NCBI RefSeq assembly: GCF_010686755.1
Contig: NZ_JAAGXA010000014.1
Location: 16,941-80,940 of the forward strand
Length of the DNA stretch: 64,000 nucleotides
Source: Nocardioides zeae
Lineage (GTDB): Bacteria > Actinomycetota > Actinomycetes > Propionibacteriales > Nocardioidaceae
Reading direction: 5' to 3'
The notes beneath the pieces are model-generated. The model ran no database searches and was not told the DNA's origin. It saw nothing but the letters and a program-made list of their open reading frames with translations. This document shows positions 32,918 through 41,839 of this stretch, in pieces. The position numbers were made by a program, and so were the translations under genes. The stretch's first letter is position 1; each line of letters begins with the position of its first letter.

Positions 32918-32988
32918 CTTGCGGCGAGTGCGGCGTGGAGGCGGGTCCTTGCGGCTGAACGGGGAGGACACCGCAAGTCTCGCTTGCG
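32918..32988. promoter_or_regulatory. Cluster of CTTGCGG sites upstream of the peptide transporter
   Basis: CTTGCGG occurs at 32918-32924 and 32948-32954 (exactly 30 bp apart), its reverse complement CCGCAAG at 32971-32977, and CTTGCGT at 32983-32989. The cluster lies 135-206 bp before the substrate-binding protein gene, the only large gap in this transporter locus. Such phased sites suggest a DNA-binding regulator or DnaA/recombination-like sites. One more CTTGCGG is found upstream of the tadE gene at 46507. Confidence 0.45.
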
Positions 32989-33123
32989 TAACGATAGAGG
33001 TCTAGACGCTGCCGCTCTCTGTTCGTGGGCTCGACCCGCACGCTAACTTCACGCCGCGGTGCCACTCGGTCCCACCCGAGGGGTGTGGGGTGCACCGGTG
33101 AGACGGAAAGAGCGGGAGGACCT

Positions 33124-34947
33124 GTGAGACTCAGGGGATTCACCGTGGCCGCGATCGCGGTCACCATGGCGTTGACCGCGTGCTCGGCACCGGAGGACGA
33201 GAGCGAGGAGCGGGCCCGGGAGGACTCCGACCGGGCCGCCGCGGGCGAGGCGCCGGACGCGATCACCATCGGGTGGAACCAGCCGTACTACTCGTACAAC
33301 GACGACACGTCGGACGGCAACGCCACCGCGAACTCGATCATCAACTACATGCTGCGCGGCAACCTCTTCTACTACGACGAGAACCAAGCCCTCGTCCGCG
33401 ACGAGTCCCTGGGCACGTTCGAGAAGACGAGCGACGACCCGCTGACGGTCGAGTACACGGTTGCCGACGACGCGGCGTGGTCCGACGGCACGCCGATCGA
33501 CGCCACGGACCTCCTGCTGCAGTTCGTGGGTACGAGCGGCAACCTCAACACCATCGACGCCTCCGACGACGTCGGCAACCTGGGCGGCGAGGTCTACTTC
33601 AACTCGTCCTCGCCCGGTCTGCCCCTCGTGACCGAGCTCCCCGAGCTCAGCAACGACAACAAGACGCTGACGCTGGTCTACTCCGAGCCCTTCGCCGACT
33701 GGGAGGTGGCGCTCGACTTCGGCGTCCCGGCCCACGTCACTGCGATGAAGGCCCTCGGCATCGACGACCCGCAGGCGGCGAAGGACGCGCTCGTCGACGC
33801 GGTCCAGAGCAACGACAAGGCGGCGCTGTCGTCGCTCGCCGAGTTCTGGAACACGGGCTACGACTTCACGGCGCTTCCCGACGACGAGCTGCTCCACCTC
33901 TCGAGCGGTGCCTACGAGCTGACGGACTACGTCGAGGGCGAGTACCTGACGCTCACGGCGAACCCCGACTACACGGGCGAGCTGCCGGCCTCCATCAACG
34001 AGGTCACGGTCACCTACAGCGACGACCCGCTCGCGCAGGTCCAGCAGCTCCAGAACGGTGAGCTCGACCTCTTCGGCCCGCAGGCCACGACCGACGTGCT
34101 CGAGGCCCTGGAGGCCGTCGACCAGGCGGAGGTCGACACCGGCGTCGAGGGCACCTACGAGCACGTCGACCTCGTGATGGACAACGGTGGCCCGTTCGAC
34201 CCGGCCACCTACGGCGGCGACGCCGAGACGGCGCGCCAGGTGCGTCAGGCATTCCTCACGGCCTACCCGCGCCAGGACATCGTCGACACGCTCATCAAGC
34301 CGATCAACCCCGACGCCGAGGTCCGCAACTCGTTCCTCGTCACCCCGGGTTCCCCGTCCTACGAGGCGGTCTCCGAGGCCAGCGGCATGGAGGAGGCGTA
34401 CGGCGACGGCGACAGCGAGGCGGCTGCGCAGATCTTGGCCGAGGCCGGGGTGGAGGGCCCGATCGACGTCCGCTTCCTGATCCCCGCGGACAACCAGCGC
34501 CGTTCGGACCAGTTCGACATCGTCCAGCCGAAGCTGGCCGACGCGGGCTTCAACCTGATCGCCGACCGTCGCGGCACGTGGGGCGAGGACCTGGGCTCCG
34601 GCACGTACGACGCCGTCTCCTTCGGCTGGCAGTCCACGTCCACCGCGGTGACGGAGTCGCAGGCGACGTTCTACACGGGCGGCCTGAACAACCTCATCGG
34701 CTACAGCAACCCCGAGGTCGACGACCTGTTCGACGAGCTGGCCGTCACCACGGACGAGGGCGAGCAGGAGGACATCCAGGGCCAGATCGACGCCATCCTC
34801 ACGGAGGACGCGATCGGTTCGACCGTCTTCCAGTTCCCGTCGGTCGAGGCCTACAACAAGAACGTCATCGGCAACGTCACCTCGGCGCCGCTGAACCCGA
34901 CGATCTTCTACGGCTACTGGAACTGGACGGGTCCCGAGACGGAGTGA
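33124..34947 (+). CDS. Peptide ABC transporter substrate-binding lipoprotein (family 5)
   Basis: The 607-aa extracytoplasmic binding protein has a signal peptide with lipobox LTAC (Cys at about residue 20) and an acidic linker, then a family 5 di/oligopeptide-binding fold. Recognisable parts are DDAAWSDGTPIDATDLL (about 120) and the C-terminal region rich in aromatic residues. It delivers peptides to the permeases encoded next. The start is GTG at 33124, with GGGAGGA just upstream; the open frame further upstream crosses the regulatory gap. A strong hairpin follows the gene, which would favour high expression of this subunit. Confidence 0.92.
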   Translation: MRLRGFTVAAIAVTMALTACSAPEDESEERAREDSDRAAAGEAPDAITIGWNQPYYSYNDDTSDGNATANSIINYMLRGNLFYYDENQALVRDESLGTFEKTSDDPLTVEYTVADDAAWSDGTPIDATDLLLQFVGTSGNLNTIDASDDVGNLGGEVYFNSSSPGLPLVTELPELSNDNKTLTLVYSEPFADWEVALDFGVPAHVTAMKALGIDDPQAAKDALVDAVQSNDKAALSSLAEFWNTGYDFTALPDDELLHLSSGAYELTDYVEGEYLTLTANPDYTGELPASINEVTVTYSDDPLAQVQQLQNGELDLFGPQATTDVLEALEAVDQAEVDTGVEGTYEHVDLVMDNGGPFDPATYGGDAETARQVRQAFLTAYPRQDIVDTLIKPINPDAEVRNSFLVTPGSPSYEAVSEASGMEEAYGDGDSEAAAQILAEAGVEGPIDVRFLIPADNQRRSDQFDIVQPKLADAGFNLIADRRGTWGEDLGSGTYDAVSFGWQSTSTAVTESQATFYTGGLNNLIGYSNPEVDDLFDELAVTTDEGEQEDIQGQIDAILTEDAIGSTVFQFPSVEAYNKNVIGNVTSAPLNPTIFYGYWNWTGPETE

Positions 34948-34969
34948 TCCTCCGCCTCCACCCGTGAGT

Positions 34970-35006
34970 CAGGGGCCGTCGGCCGTCGCCCGGCCGGCGG
35001 CCCCTG
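34970..35006 (+). terminator. Intercistronic hairpin after the binding-protein gene
   Basis: A 15-bp stem with one G-U pair (34970-34984 with 34992-35006, starting CAGGGGCCG) closes a 7-nt loop. It lies between the binding-protein gene and the first permease gene in the same direction. Such hairpins typically stabilise the upstream mRNA and attenuate the downstream genes. Confidence 0.7.
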
Positions 35007-35075
35007 CTCGCGACCGTCCACCCCTGCGGGGTCGAAACCGACGGCCCCCCTCACCCCGAAGGTCCTGGCACACCG

Positions 35076-36617
35076 ATGGTCATGTTCTTCGTCCGACGAC
35101 TGCTCACCTCGAGCCTCGTCGTGCTGGTCTCGACGTTCGTGATGTACGTCCTCGTCAGCATCGCGATCGACCCGCTGGCCGATCTCCGCACGAGCACCGC
35201 CCAGAACAAGGAACAGCTCATCGAGCAGCGGCGCCAGCTGCTGCAGCTCGACGAGTCCGTGTTCCACCGCTACTTCGACTGGCTGGGCGGCGCCGCGGGC
35301 TGCGTCGTCGGCCAGTGCGACCTGGGCTCCAACTGGCAGACCAACCAGCAGGTCAGCGACCTGCTCAGCGGCGCGATCCTCACGACGTTGCAGCTGGTCT
35401 CGCTGGCGACGGTGCTCGCCATCCTCATCGGTGTCTTCGTCGGCATCGTGAGCGCGCTGCGGCAGTACTCGGGCTTCGACTACTCGATCACCTTCGTGTC
35501 GTTCCTGCTCTACTCGCTGCCCACCTTCTGGGTGGCGGTGCTCCTCAAGCAGTTCCTGGCCATCGGCTTCAACGACTTCCTCGCGGATCCGTCCATCGCG
35601 TGGTGGTTCTACGTGGTGTGCGTGCTCCTCGCAGGCGTCACGCTCATGGCCGCGCTCGGGGGCACCGCGACGAACCGGCTCCGCAACTTCGCCATCGCCG
35701 GCGGCGCGACGCTCGCCGTCCTCCTCTACGTCGAGCTCACCGACTTCATCTCGAACCCGACCCTCGGCATCGTCGGCGTCGCCGTGCTGTCGATCGGTGC
35801 GGCGCTCTGCGTCACGATCCTCTCGACCGGTCTCGGCGACCGGCGCTCGCTCTACGCCGCCCTGACCGTCGCCGGGCTGGGCATCGCGCTCTATCAGCCG
35901 ATGCGCTTCTTCTGGTACTACGCGGGCGCCAGCTGGCCGATCGTCATCGGCATGGGCCTGCTCGCGGTGGTGGTCGGCGGCCTCGTCGGCTTCCTGTGGG
36001 GCGGGCCCGACCGCAGCACCGTCGTGCGCACCGCGGCACTCACCGCGCTGCCCGTGGCGTTCCTGCTCTTCATCGACCGCCTGTTCTCGACGTGGGACGT
36101 CTACGTCAACCACGTGCGCATCGGCGGGCGTCCCATCTCGACGTCGGGTCGCCGCACGCCGAACTTCGACGGCAACTTCTGGATGCAGACGCTCGACCTG
36201 TTCGGCCACCTGCTGCTGCCGACCCTGACCCTGACGCTCATCTCGTTCGCGGCCTACACGCGGTACGCCCGGGCCAGCACCCTCGAGGTGCTCAACCAGG
36301 ACTACATCCGCACGGCGCGGGCCAAGGGCCTCACCGAGCGGACGGTGATCATGCGGCACGCGTTCCGCAACGCGCTGATCCCGCTCGCCTCGATCGTGCC
36401 GGTCGACATCATCACGCTCATCGGCGGCGCGGTGATCACGGAGCGCATCTTCGGCTGGCGCGGCATGGGCTTCCTGTTCGTGGACTCCCTGGGCAAGAAC
36501 GTGATCGACCCGATCATGGCCTACCTGCTCGTGGTCGCGATCCTGGCCGTCGTGGCGAACTTCGTCGCCGACCTCGTCTACGCGGTGCTCGACCCCCGGA
36601 TCCGGGTGAACGCATGA
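35076..36617 (+). CDS. Peptide ABC transporter permease (DppB/OppB family), enlarged
   Basis: The 513-aa permease starts with the DppB-type membrane helix (MFFVRRLLTSSLVVLVSTF) and ends with the EAA loop ARAKGLTERTVIMRHAFRNALIP (about residue 410) that contacts the ATPase. Family members are usually 300-340 residues. The extra length is an inserted block at about residues 176-345 containing about six hydrophobic segments between the usual helices. This could be an added membrane module. The ATG at 35076 and another at 35082 are both possible starts; the ribosome-binding site is weak. Confidence 0.9.
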   Translation: MVMFFVRRLLTSSLVVLVSTFVMYVLVSIAIDPLADLRTSTAQNKEQLIEQRRQLLQLDESVFHRYFDWLGGAAGCVVGQCDLGSNWQTNQQVSDLLSGAILTTLQLVSLATVLAILIGVFVGIVSALRQYSGFDYSITFVSFLLYSLPTFWVAVLLKQFLAIGFNDFLADPSIAWWFYVVCVLLAGVTLMAALGGTATNRLRNFAIAGGATLAVLLYVELTDFISNPTLGIVGVAVLSIGAALCVTILSTGLGDRRSLYAALTVAGLGIALYQPMRFFWYYAGASWPIVIGMGLLAVVVGGLVGFLWGGPDRSTVVRTAALTALPVAFLLFIDRLFSTWDVYVNHVRIGGRPISTSGRRTPNFDGNFWMQTLDLFGHLLLPTLTLTLISFAAYTRYARASTLEVLNQDYIRTARAKGLTERTVIMRHAFRNALIPLASIVPVDIITLIGGAVITERIFGWRGMGFLFVDSLGKNVIDPIMAYLLVVAILAVVANFVADLVYAVLDPRIRVNA

Positions 36618-36687
36618 GTGCGTCGACCCCGACCCGTCCGGGTCCCGTGACCGCCCCCTGCCGACCTCTGCACGGAGGACCACTCGC

Positions 36688-37860
36688 ATGACCATGACGA
36701 CCCCGCCTCCGGCCCCCACGCCGGACGAGCCGCACGAGAACGGCATCGAGAACCGCGACGTCGCGGGCCTCTCGCAGGGCCGTATCGTCCTGCGGCGCTT
36801 CCTCACGCACCGCGGCGCCCTCGTCGGCATGGTGGTGCTCGCGCTCGTCGCGATCCTTGCCTTCAGCTCCATCGGCGTCGGCAACATCCCCGGCTGGTGG
36901 AAGTACGCACCGGGCGACCGCCCGGCGGAGTTCGACGCGGTCAACGACCGCGGTGGTCCGACCCTCGGCCTGCCCTCCTGGCTCGGGGGCAGCGGGCTGG
37001 CCTGGGGCGACGCGCCGTTCGGCCGGGACAACCTCGGGCGCGACATCTTCGCCCGCACGATGCTGGGCGCCCAGACCTCGCTCATCGTGATGGTCATCAT
37101 GGGCATCGTGGCCGCGGTCATGGGCATCGCGGTCGGTGCGCTCGCGGGCTACTACCGCGGTGCGACCGACCAGGTCCTCATGCGCTTCACCGACCTCGTC
37201 ATCACCTTCCCGCTCATCGTCATCGGCGCGGTGCTCGGCAAGATGGCAGGTGGAGCGGGTGTCTACGTGCTGGCCCTCGTGCTGGGTCTCGTCGTGTGGA
37301 CGACGCTCGCCCGTCTCGTCCGGGCGGAGTTCCTGTCGCTGCGCGAACGCGAGTTCGTGGACGCCGCCCGCGTCGCCGGGGCCGGCGACACCCGCATCAT
37401 CCTCAAGCACATGCTGCCCAACGCGATGGGCCCGATCATCGTCAACACGACGTTGCTCATGTCGGCGGCGGTGCTCCTCGAGGCCTCCCTCAGCTACCTG
37501 GGGTTCGGCGTCAAGGCGCCCGACATCTCCCTCGGCAAGATGGTCTCGGACTACCAGTCCTACTTCCAGACGCGGCCCTGGCTGTTCTGGTGGCCGGGTG
37601 CCTTCATCATCGTGATCGCCCTGTGCGTGAACTTCATCGGCGACGGCCTCCGCGACGCGTTCGACCCGCGCCAGCGCAAGATCCCGTCCGTCCGCGCGAT
37701 GAACCGGGCGCGCCTGGCCCAGCAGGAGAGCCTCGTGGCGGCCACCCCGGCGCTGCCGACGGGCGCCGACGTCGCGGGCGTCGACGTCGCGGGCGTCGAC
37801 GTCGAGAAGAGGGCGCGGGAGACGGACCGTCGGGACGACGAGCCGGGCGGCTCCGCGTGA
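36688..37860 (+). CDS. Peptide ABC transporter permease (DppC/OppC family)
   Basis: The 390-aa second permease has an N-terminal cytoplasmic extension, the OppC-type first helix (RGALVGMVVLALVAILAF), the FGRDNLGRDIFARTMLGAQTSL motif near residue 112, and the EAA loop DAARVAGAGDTRIILKHMLPNAMGP near 230. A C-terminal cytoplasmic tail of about 70 residues contains a short tandem repeat (DVAG-V twice). GGAGG lies upstream of the ATG. It pairs with the preceding permease to form the membrane channel. The gene converges on a PH-domain gene 20 bp later. Confidence 0.92.
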   Translation: MTMTTPPPAPTPDEPHENGIENRDVAGLSQGRIVLRRFLTHRGALVGMVVLALVAILAFSSIGVGNIPGWWKYAPGDRPAEFDAVNDRGGPTLGLPSWLGGSGLAWGDAPFGRDNLGRDIFARTMLGAQTSLIVMVIMGIVAAVMGIAVGALAGYYRGATDQVLMRFTDLVITFPLIVIGAVLGKMAGGAGVYVLALVLGLVVWTTLARLVRAEFLSLREREFVDAARVAGAGDTRIILKHMLPNAMGPIIVNTTLLMSAAVLLEASLSYLGFGVKAPDISLGKMVSDYQSYFQTRPWLFWWPGAFIIVIALCVNFIGDGLRDAFDPRQRKIPSVRAMNRARLAQQESLVAATPALPTGADVAGVDVAGVDVEKRARETDRRDDEPGGSA

Positions 37861-37880
37861 CCTCGTGCCGCCACCGGGCC

Positions 37881-38417
37881 TCAGACCAGGAAGGGCGTCA
37901 CCACCGCGGCCAGCGCCAGGAGCGCGAGCGTCGTGACGGCGGCGGGGTCGGGGCGCACCACGGACCGCGTGGCCTCGGGACCGCCGGCGCGACCGGTGGC
38001 CTCCTCGCGGCGCCAGCGATCGCGCACCGCTCCGGCCGCCTCGGACTCCTTCCCCTTCGCCCGGTCCATGCCGAGCGGTGGGGGACAGGCCCAGGCGTCG
38101 ACGGAGCTGTCGTCGAGGAGCACCAGACGCACGCCGTACCGGCCGTCGACCTCCACCAGCGCACCCCACGGCACCTCGACGGTGCGGAAGGGGTTGACGA
38201 CCTGCAGGCCGTCGTCGGTGAGGTGGAGGGCGGGGCGCCAGTAGACGACCCAGCCGATCGCGCCGACCAGCAGCACGGCGCCGCCCCAACGCAGGAGCAG
38301 CTCGACGTCACCGCCGACCGCCAGGCCGACGAGCACCACGCCGGCGCCGCCCATGAGGGCGACCGCCAGACGGCGTGCGACCGCGGATCGGTAGGTCTGG
38401 ACGTACGGGGTGGCCAT
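37881..38417 (-). CDS. PH-domain membrane protein
   Basis: The 178-aa protein has two hydrophobic helices near the N-terminus (about residues 14-55), then a bacterial PH-like domain (HLTDDGLQVVNPFRTVEVPWGALVEVDGRYGVRLVL, about 65-105), a charged linker and a C-terminal hydrophobic helix. This pattern matches actinobacterial PH-domain proteins of unknown function. The ATG at 38417 is preferred to an upstream GTG or ATG at 38441. It sits on the minus strand between the permease and the ATPase genes of the peptide transporter and so splits that cluster. Confidence 0.75.
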   Translation of the reverse strand: MATPYVQTYRSAVARRLAVALMGGAGVVLVGLAVGGDVELLLRWGGAVLLVGAIGWVVYWRPALHLTDDGLQVVNPFRTVEVPWGALVEVDGRYGVRLVLLDDSSVDAWACPPPLGMDRAKGKESEAAGAVRDRWRREEATGRAGGPEATRSVVRPDPAAVTTLALLALAAVVTPFLV

Positions 38418-38500
38418 GGGGCCAGCCTCCCAGAGCGACACGCAGACCAGCAGAGCAGCACCCCGGGGTCGCCCCGGGCATCCATCCAGGAAGGTGAGCT

Positions 38501-40247
38501 GTGACCACCACCCCCGAGGGCCCGTCGCTGACCAAGCCGGCGTCGGACGACGCCGCGGCCAAGCCCGTCGTGCTGGACGTGGAGGACCTCAGCGTCCACT
38601 TCTTCGTCGACGACGAGTGGGTGCCGGCCGCGCTCGACGTGTCCTACCAGGTGCGCGCGGGCGAGGTGCTGGCGATCGTCGGCGAGTCCGGCTCCGGCAA
38701 GACCCAGTCGTCGATGTCGCTGCTCGGCCTCCTGCCGCCGAACGGCCGGGCGACGGGCAGCGCCAAGCTGAAGGGTGCCGAGGTGCTCGGGCTCCGGGGC
38801 GCCGCCCAGCGTCGGCTGCGCGGCAAGGAGATCGCCGTGATCTTCCAGGAGCCGATGACGGCGCTCAACCCGGTCTACCCGATCGGCGCCCAGGTGGTGG
38901 AGGCCCTGCGTACCCACCTCCCGATGTCGCCGTCGGCGGCGAAGGAGCGGGCGCTCGAGCTGCTGCGGCTCGTCGAGATCCCGGAGCCGGAGCGACGCTT
39001 CAACTCCTTCCCCCCACCAGCTCTCGGGCGGCCAGCGGCAGCGCGCGATGATCGCCCAGGCGCTGGCCTGCGACCCGACGCTGCTCATCGCGGACGAGCC
39101 GACGACGGCGCTGGACGTCACGGTGCAGGCCGAGATCCTCAAGCTCATCGCGGACCTCAAGGACCGCATCGACTCGGGCATCGTGCTCATCACCCACGAC
39201 ATGGGCGTGGTGGCGGACATGGCGGACCGCATGGTCGTCATGAAGGACGGACGCATCGTCGAGACCGGCACGACCGCCGACGTCTTCGCCCGCCCGCAGC
39301 ACCCCTACACCCAGCAGCTGCTGGCCGCGGTGCCCCACTTCGGCCAGGCCACCCGCACCCAGGCCCGTGACGGTGCCACGACGCGGCCGGACCCCGTGCC
39401 CACCGAGAAGCGGGAGCCGGTGCTGGTCATCGAGGACCTCGTGCTCGAGTACCCCAAGCGGGGATCGCAGCCGGTCTTCCGCGCGGTCGACGAGGTCAGC
39501 CTCGAGATCGGCGAGGGCGAGGTCGTCGGCCTGGTGGGGGAGTCGGGCTCCGGCAAGACCACCATCGGGCGCGCGGTCGTCGGCCTGCTGCCCGTCGCCG
39601 GCGGACGCCTGATGGTCGACGGCGTCGACATGGCGGACGCCAACCGGCGCACGCTGCGCGACCTGCGTCGCCGGGTGGGCATCGTCTTCCAGGACCCGGG
39701 GTCCTCCCTCAACCCCCGCATCCCCGTGGGCGAGTCGATCGGCGAGCCGCTGCACCTCCACACCGGGGTGAAGGGCAAGGAGCTGAGCCAGCGCGTCGAG
39801 ACCCTGCTCGACCAGGTGCACCTGCCGCGCGCCATGCGCAACCGCTACCCGCACGAGCTGTCCGGCGGTCAGCGGCAGCGCGTCGGCATCGCCCGGGCCC
39901 TGGCGCTCGAGCCGCGGCTGCTCGTCGCCGACGAGCCGACGTCGGCCCTCGACGTCTCGGTCCAGGCCCGTGTGCTCGACCTCTTCTCCGAGCTGCAGGC
40001 GCAGCACGGGTTCGGGTGCCTCTTCATCAGCCACGACCTCGCCGTCGTCGAGATGCTGGCGTCCCGGATCGCGGTGATGCACCACGGCAAGCTGGTCGAG
40101 ATCGGCCCCAGCGCGCAGGTCATCAACCACCCGAAGGACCCGTACACCCAGCGCCTCGTCGCCGCGGTGCCCGTGCCCGACCCGGTGGAGCAGCGGGCGC
40201 GCCGCGCCCGTCGCGACGCGCTGCTGGACGACGCCGGCGTCAGCTGA
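38501..40247 (+). pseudogene. Fused peptide ABC transporter ATPase (DppD-DppF), frameshifted
   Basis: Two ATPase domains are encoded, normally one protein of about 581 aa. The first half (frame from GTG 38501) has Walker A GESGSGKT, the Q-loop VIFQEPMTALNP, and reaches residue 170. At 39010-39015 a run of six C occurs where five would keep the frame: removing one C restores PHQLSGGQRQR, so the break falls right at the ABC signature. The second frame continues from there (Walker B LLIADEPTTALD, H-loop THD) through a complete second ATPase (GESGSGKTTIG, LSGGQRQRVGI, LLVADEPTSALD) to 40247. As written the first product ends at 39370 with a nonsense tail. A homopolymer sequencing error or a recent mutation is likely. 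Without this gene the adjacent permeases lack their dedicated ATPase. Confidence 0.9.
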
Positions 40248-40313
40248 GGTCCGGCGCTGCCGGGGCGCGTACGACGCGGGTGGACCCGATTCGCCGCGAC
40301 GTGCGCGCTCTGG

Positions 40314-40319
40314 CAGAAT
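40314..40319 (+). promoter_or_regulatory. Putative -10 box of the rpsP cluster
   Basis: CAGAAT lies in the 204-bp gap before rpsP and would give a leader of about 125 nt. No good -35 is visible. I see no other defined structure in the leader. Confidence 0.35.
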
Positions 40320-40451
40320 GACCGGCTGAGTCGTGCGACCCGCGGACCCTCTCATCCGTGAGCCGCTCGCCCTTCGAGGTCCGGAGCCGGTGCCCCACGC
40401 CGTCGCGACGTCCCTCATCAACCCGCAACGTTCGAGGAGACACCACCCACC

Positions 40452-40913
40452 GTGGCCGTCAAGATCCGTTTGAAGCGCCTGGGCAAGATCCGGGTGCCGC
40501 AGTACCGCATCGTCATCGTCGACTCGCGCAAGAAGCGCGACGGCAAGGTGATCGAGGAGATCGGCAAGTACCACCCCAAGGAGGAGCCCTCGTTCATCGA
40601 GGTCAAGTCCGAGCGGGCTCAGCACTGGCTCGGTGTCGGCGCGCAGCCGACCGAGGCGGTCGAGGCCATCCTCAAGATCACCGGTGACTGGCAGACGTTC
40701 AAGGGCCTGCCGGGCACGGAGGGCACGCTGAAGACGGCGGCTCCGAAGCCCGACAAGCTCGAGATCTTCAACGCCGCGCTCAAGGAGGCTCAGAACGAGC
40801 CCAAGGGTGCCGCCGTGACGAAGAAGGCGAAGAAGGACGAGCCGAAGGCTGACGAGGCGAAGGCCGAGGAGCCCGCGGCCGACGAGGCGCCCGCCGAGAG
40901 CACCGAGGCCTGA
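40452..40913 (+). CDS. rpsP: 30S ribosomal protein S16
   Basis: The 153-aa protein has the S16 core in its first 80 residues (MAVKIRLKRLGKIRVPQYRIVI) and a C-terminal extension rich in Ala, Glu and Lys (about 110-153), commonly seen in Actinobacteria. The GTG at 40452 has GAGGAG upstream at 40434-40439. khpA starts five bases after the stop. The order rpsP-khpA-rimM-trmD-rplS is a conserved translation cluster. Confidence 0.97.
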   Translation: MAVKIRLKRLGKIRVPQYRIVIVDSRKKRDGKVIEEIGKYHPKEEPSFIEVKSERAQHWLGVGAQPTEAVEAILKITGDWQTFKGLPGTEGTLKTAAPKPDKLEIFNAALKEAQNEPKGAAVTKKAKKDEPKADEAKAEEPAADEAPAESTEA

Positions 40914-40918
40914 GCACC

Positions 40919-41161
40919 GTGCTGGCCGACGCGCTCGAGCACCTGGTCCGCGGGGTGGTCGCCCACCCCGACGACGTGACCGTGCGGGACAAGGAGCTGC
41001 GACGCGGCTCCGTGCTCGAGGTCCGGGTGCACCCCGACGACCTCGGCAAGGTGATCGGCCGCAACGGTCGCACCGCCACGGCGTTCCGCACCGTGATCGG
41101 TGCGCTCGCCGGTCGGAGCGGCGCTCGGGTCGACTTCGTCGACGTCGACCGCCGTCGCTGA
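40919..41161 (+). CDS. khpA: KH-domain RNA-binding protein KhpA
   Basis: The 80-aa protein is a single KH domain with the RNA-contacting GxxG loop IGRNGR near residue 47, and ends in a basic tail. It is known in other bacteria as KhpA, which partners KhpB in RNA regulation of cell division and elongation. The GTG follows rpsP by five bases, so it is co-translated. It is followed by a strong hairpin. Confidence 0.93.
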   Translation: MLADALEHLVRGVVAHPDDVTVRDKELRRGSVLEVRVHPDDLGKVIGRNGRTATAFRTVIGALAGRSGARVDFVDVDRRR

Positions 41162-41176
41162 CGCAGACCGCTCGCC

Positions 41177-41212
41177 GGACGGGCGTCACCCCCTCGGGGG
41201 TGGCGCCCGTCC
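41177..41212 (+). terminator. Terminator between khpA and rimM
   Basis: A 16-17-bp stem with one G-U pair (41177-41193 with 41196-41212, starting GGACGGGCG) closes a tight loop and is followed by GTCATTTC. This is the most terminator-like hairpin in the window. A TAGGAT box 25 bp later restarts transcription for rimM. Confidence 0.85.
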
Positions 41213-41251
41213 GTCATTTCCCGGCCTCGCCGACACGTAGGATCCGGTCCC

Positions 41252-41836
41252 GTGAGCAGCAGCATCGAGGTCCTCGTGGGTCGCATCGGGAAGCCGCACG
41301 GCATCCGGGGGGACGTCACCGTCGACGTACGCACGGACGAGCCGGAGCGGCGGTTCGCGCCGGGGAACCGGCTGCGGGTGACGGCTCCGCGCGACGTGAC
41401 GACGTCGCGCACCAGCATCGGGATCGAGTCGGCCCGGTGGCACCAGGGCGTGCTGCTGGTGCGCTTCGAGGACGTGGCCTCGCGCGACGAGGCCGAGGCG
41501 CTCCGGGGGCTGATGCTCCACGCCACCATCGAGGCGGGGGAGACCCCGGACGATCCCGAGGAGTTCTACGACCACCAGCTCGTGGGCCTGGCCGTGCACG
41601 ACCTCGAGGGCCAGGTGATCGGCGAGGTCACCCAGGTGCTGCACGGTGCGGCCCAGGACCTGCTCGGCGTCCGCACCCCTGACGGCCGCGACACGCTCGT
41701 CCCCTTCGTCGTCGCGCTGGTCCCGACCGTGGACCTCGCGGCCGGCCACGTGGTCGTCGCCGACCGGCCGGGGCTCGTCGCGCCGTACCCCGAGGAGACC
41801 GACGGGGCCAGCGGCGCCGGCGAGGCCGGGGCCTGA
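41252..41836 (+). CDS. rimM: 16S rRNA maturation factor RimM
   Basis: The 194-aa factor helps mature the 30S head and binds S19. The N-terminal domain starts EVLVGRIGKPHGIRGDV, the family signature, and the C-terminal PRC-barrel domain spans about residues 100-180 (EEFYDHQLVGLAV). The GTG at 41252 is 8 nt after TAGGAT (41238-41243) with no ribosome-binding site, so the transcript from this promoter may be leaderless. trmD starts 3 bp after the stop. Confidence 0.95.
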   Translation: MSSSIEVLVGRIGKPHGIRGDVTVDVRTDEPERRFAPGNRLRVTAPRDVTTSRTSIGIESARWHQGVLLVRFEDVASRDEAEALRGLMLHATIEAGETPDDPEEFYDHQLVGLAVHDLEGQVIGEVTQVLHGAAQDLLGVRTPDGRDTLVPFVVALVPTVDLAAGHVVVADRPGLVAPYPEETDGASGAGEAGA

Positions 41837-41839
41837 GGC

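Noticed and set aside
39010..39015. Programmed +1 frameshift in the ABC ATPase gene
   Set aside because: No stop codon or stimulatory element lies next to the C-run, and ATPases of this kind are not known to be made this way. Error or mutation is simpler.
7650..39543. Repeated GTGGGGGAG on the plus strand (for example 7650, 9093, 27943, 32641, 39535), considered as a Chi-like or FtsK-orienting motif
   Set aside because: All copies encode Val-Gly-Glu in plus-strand genes and nearly all genes here are plus-strand, so there is no control for strand bias.
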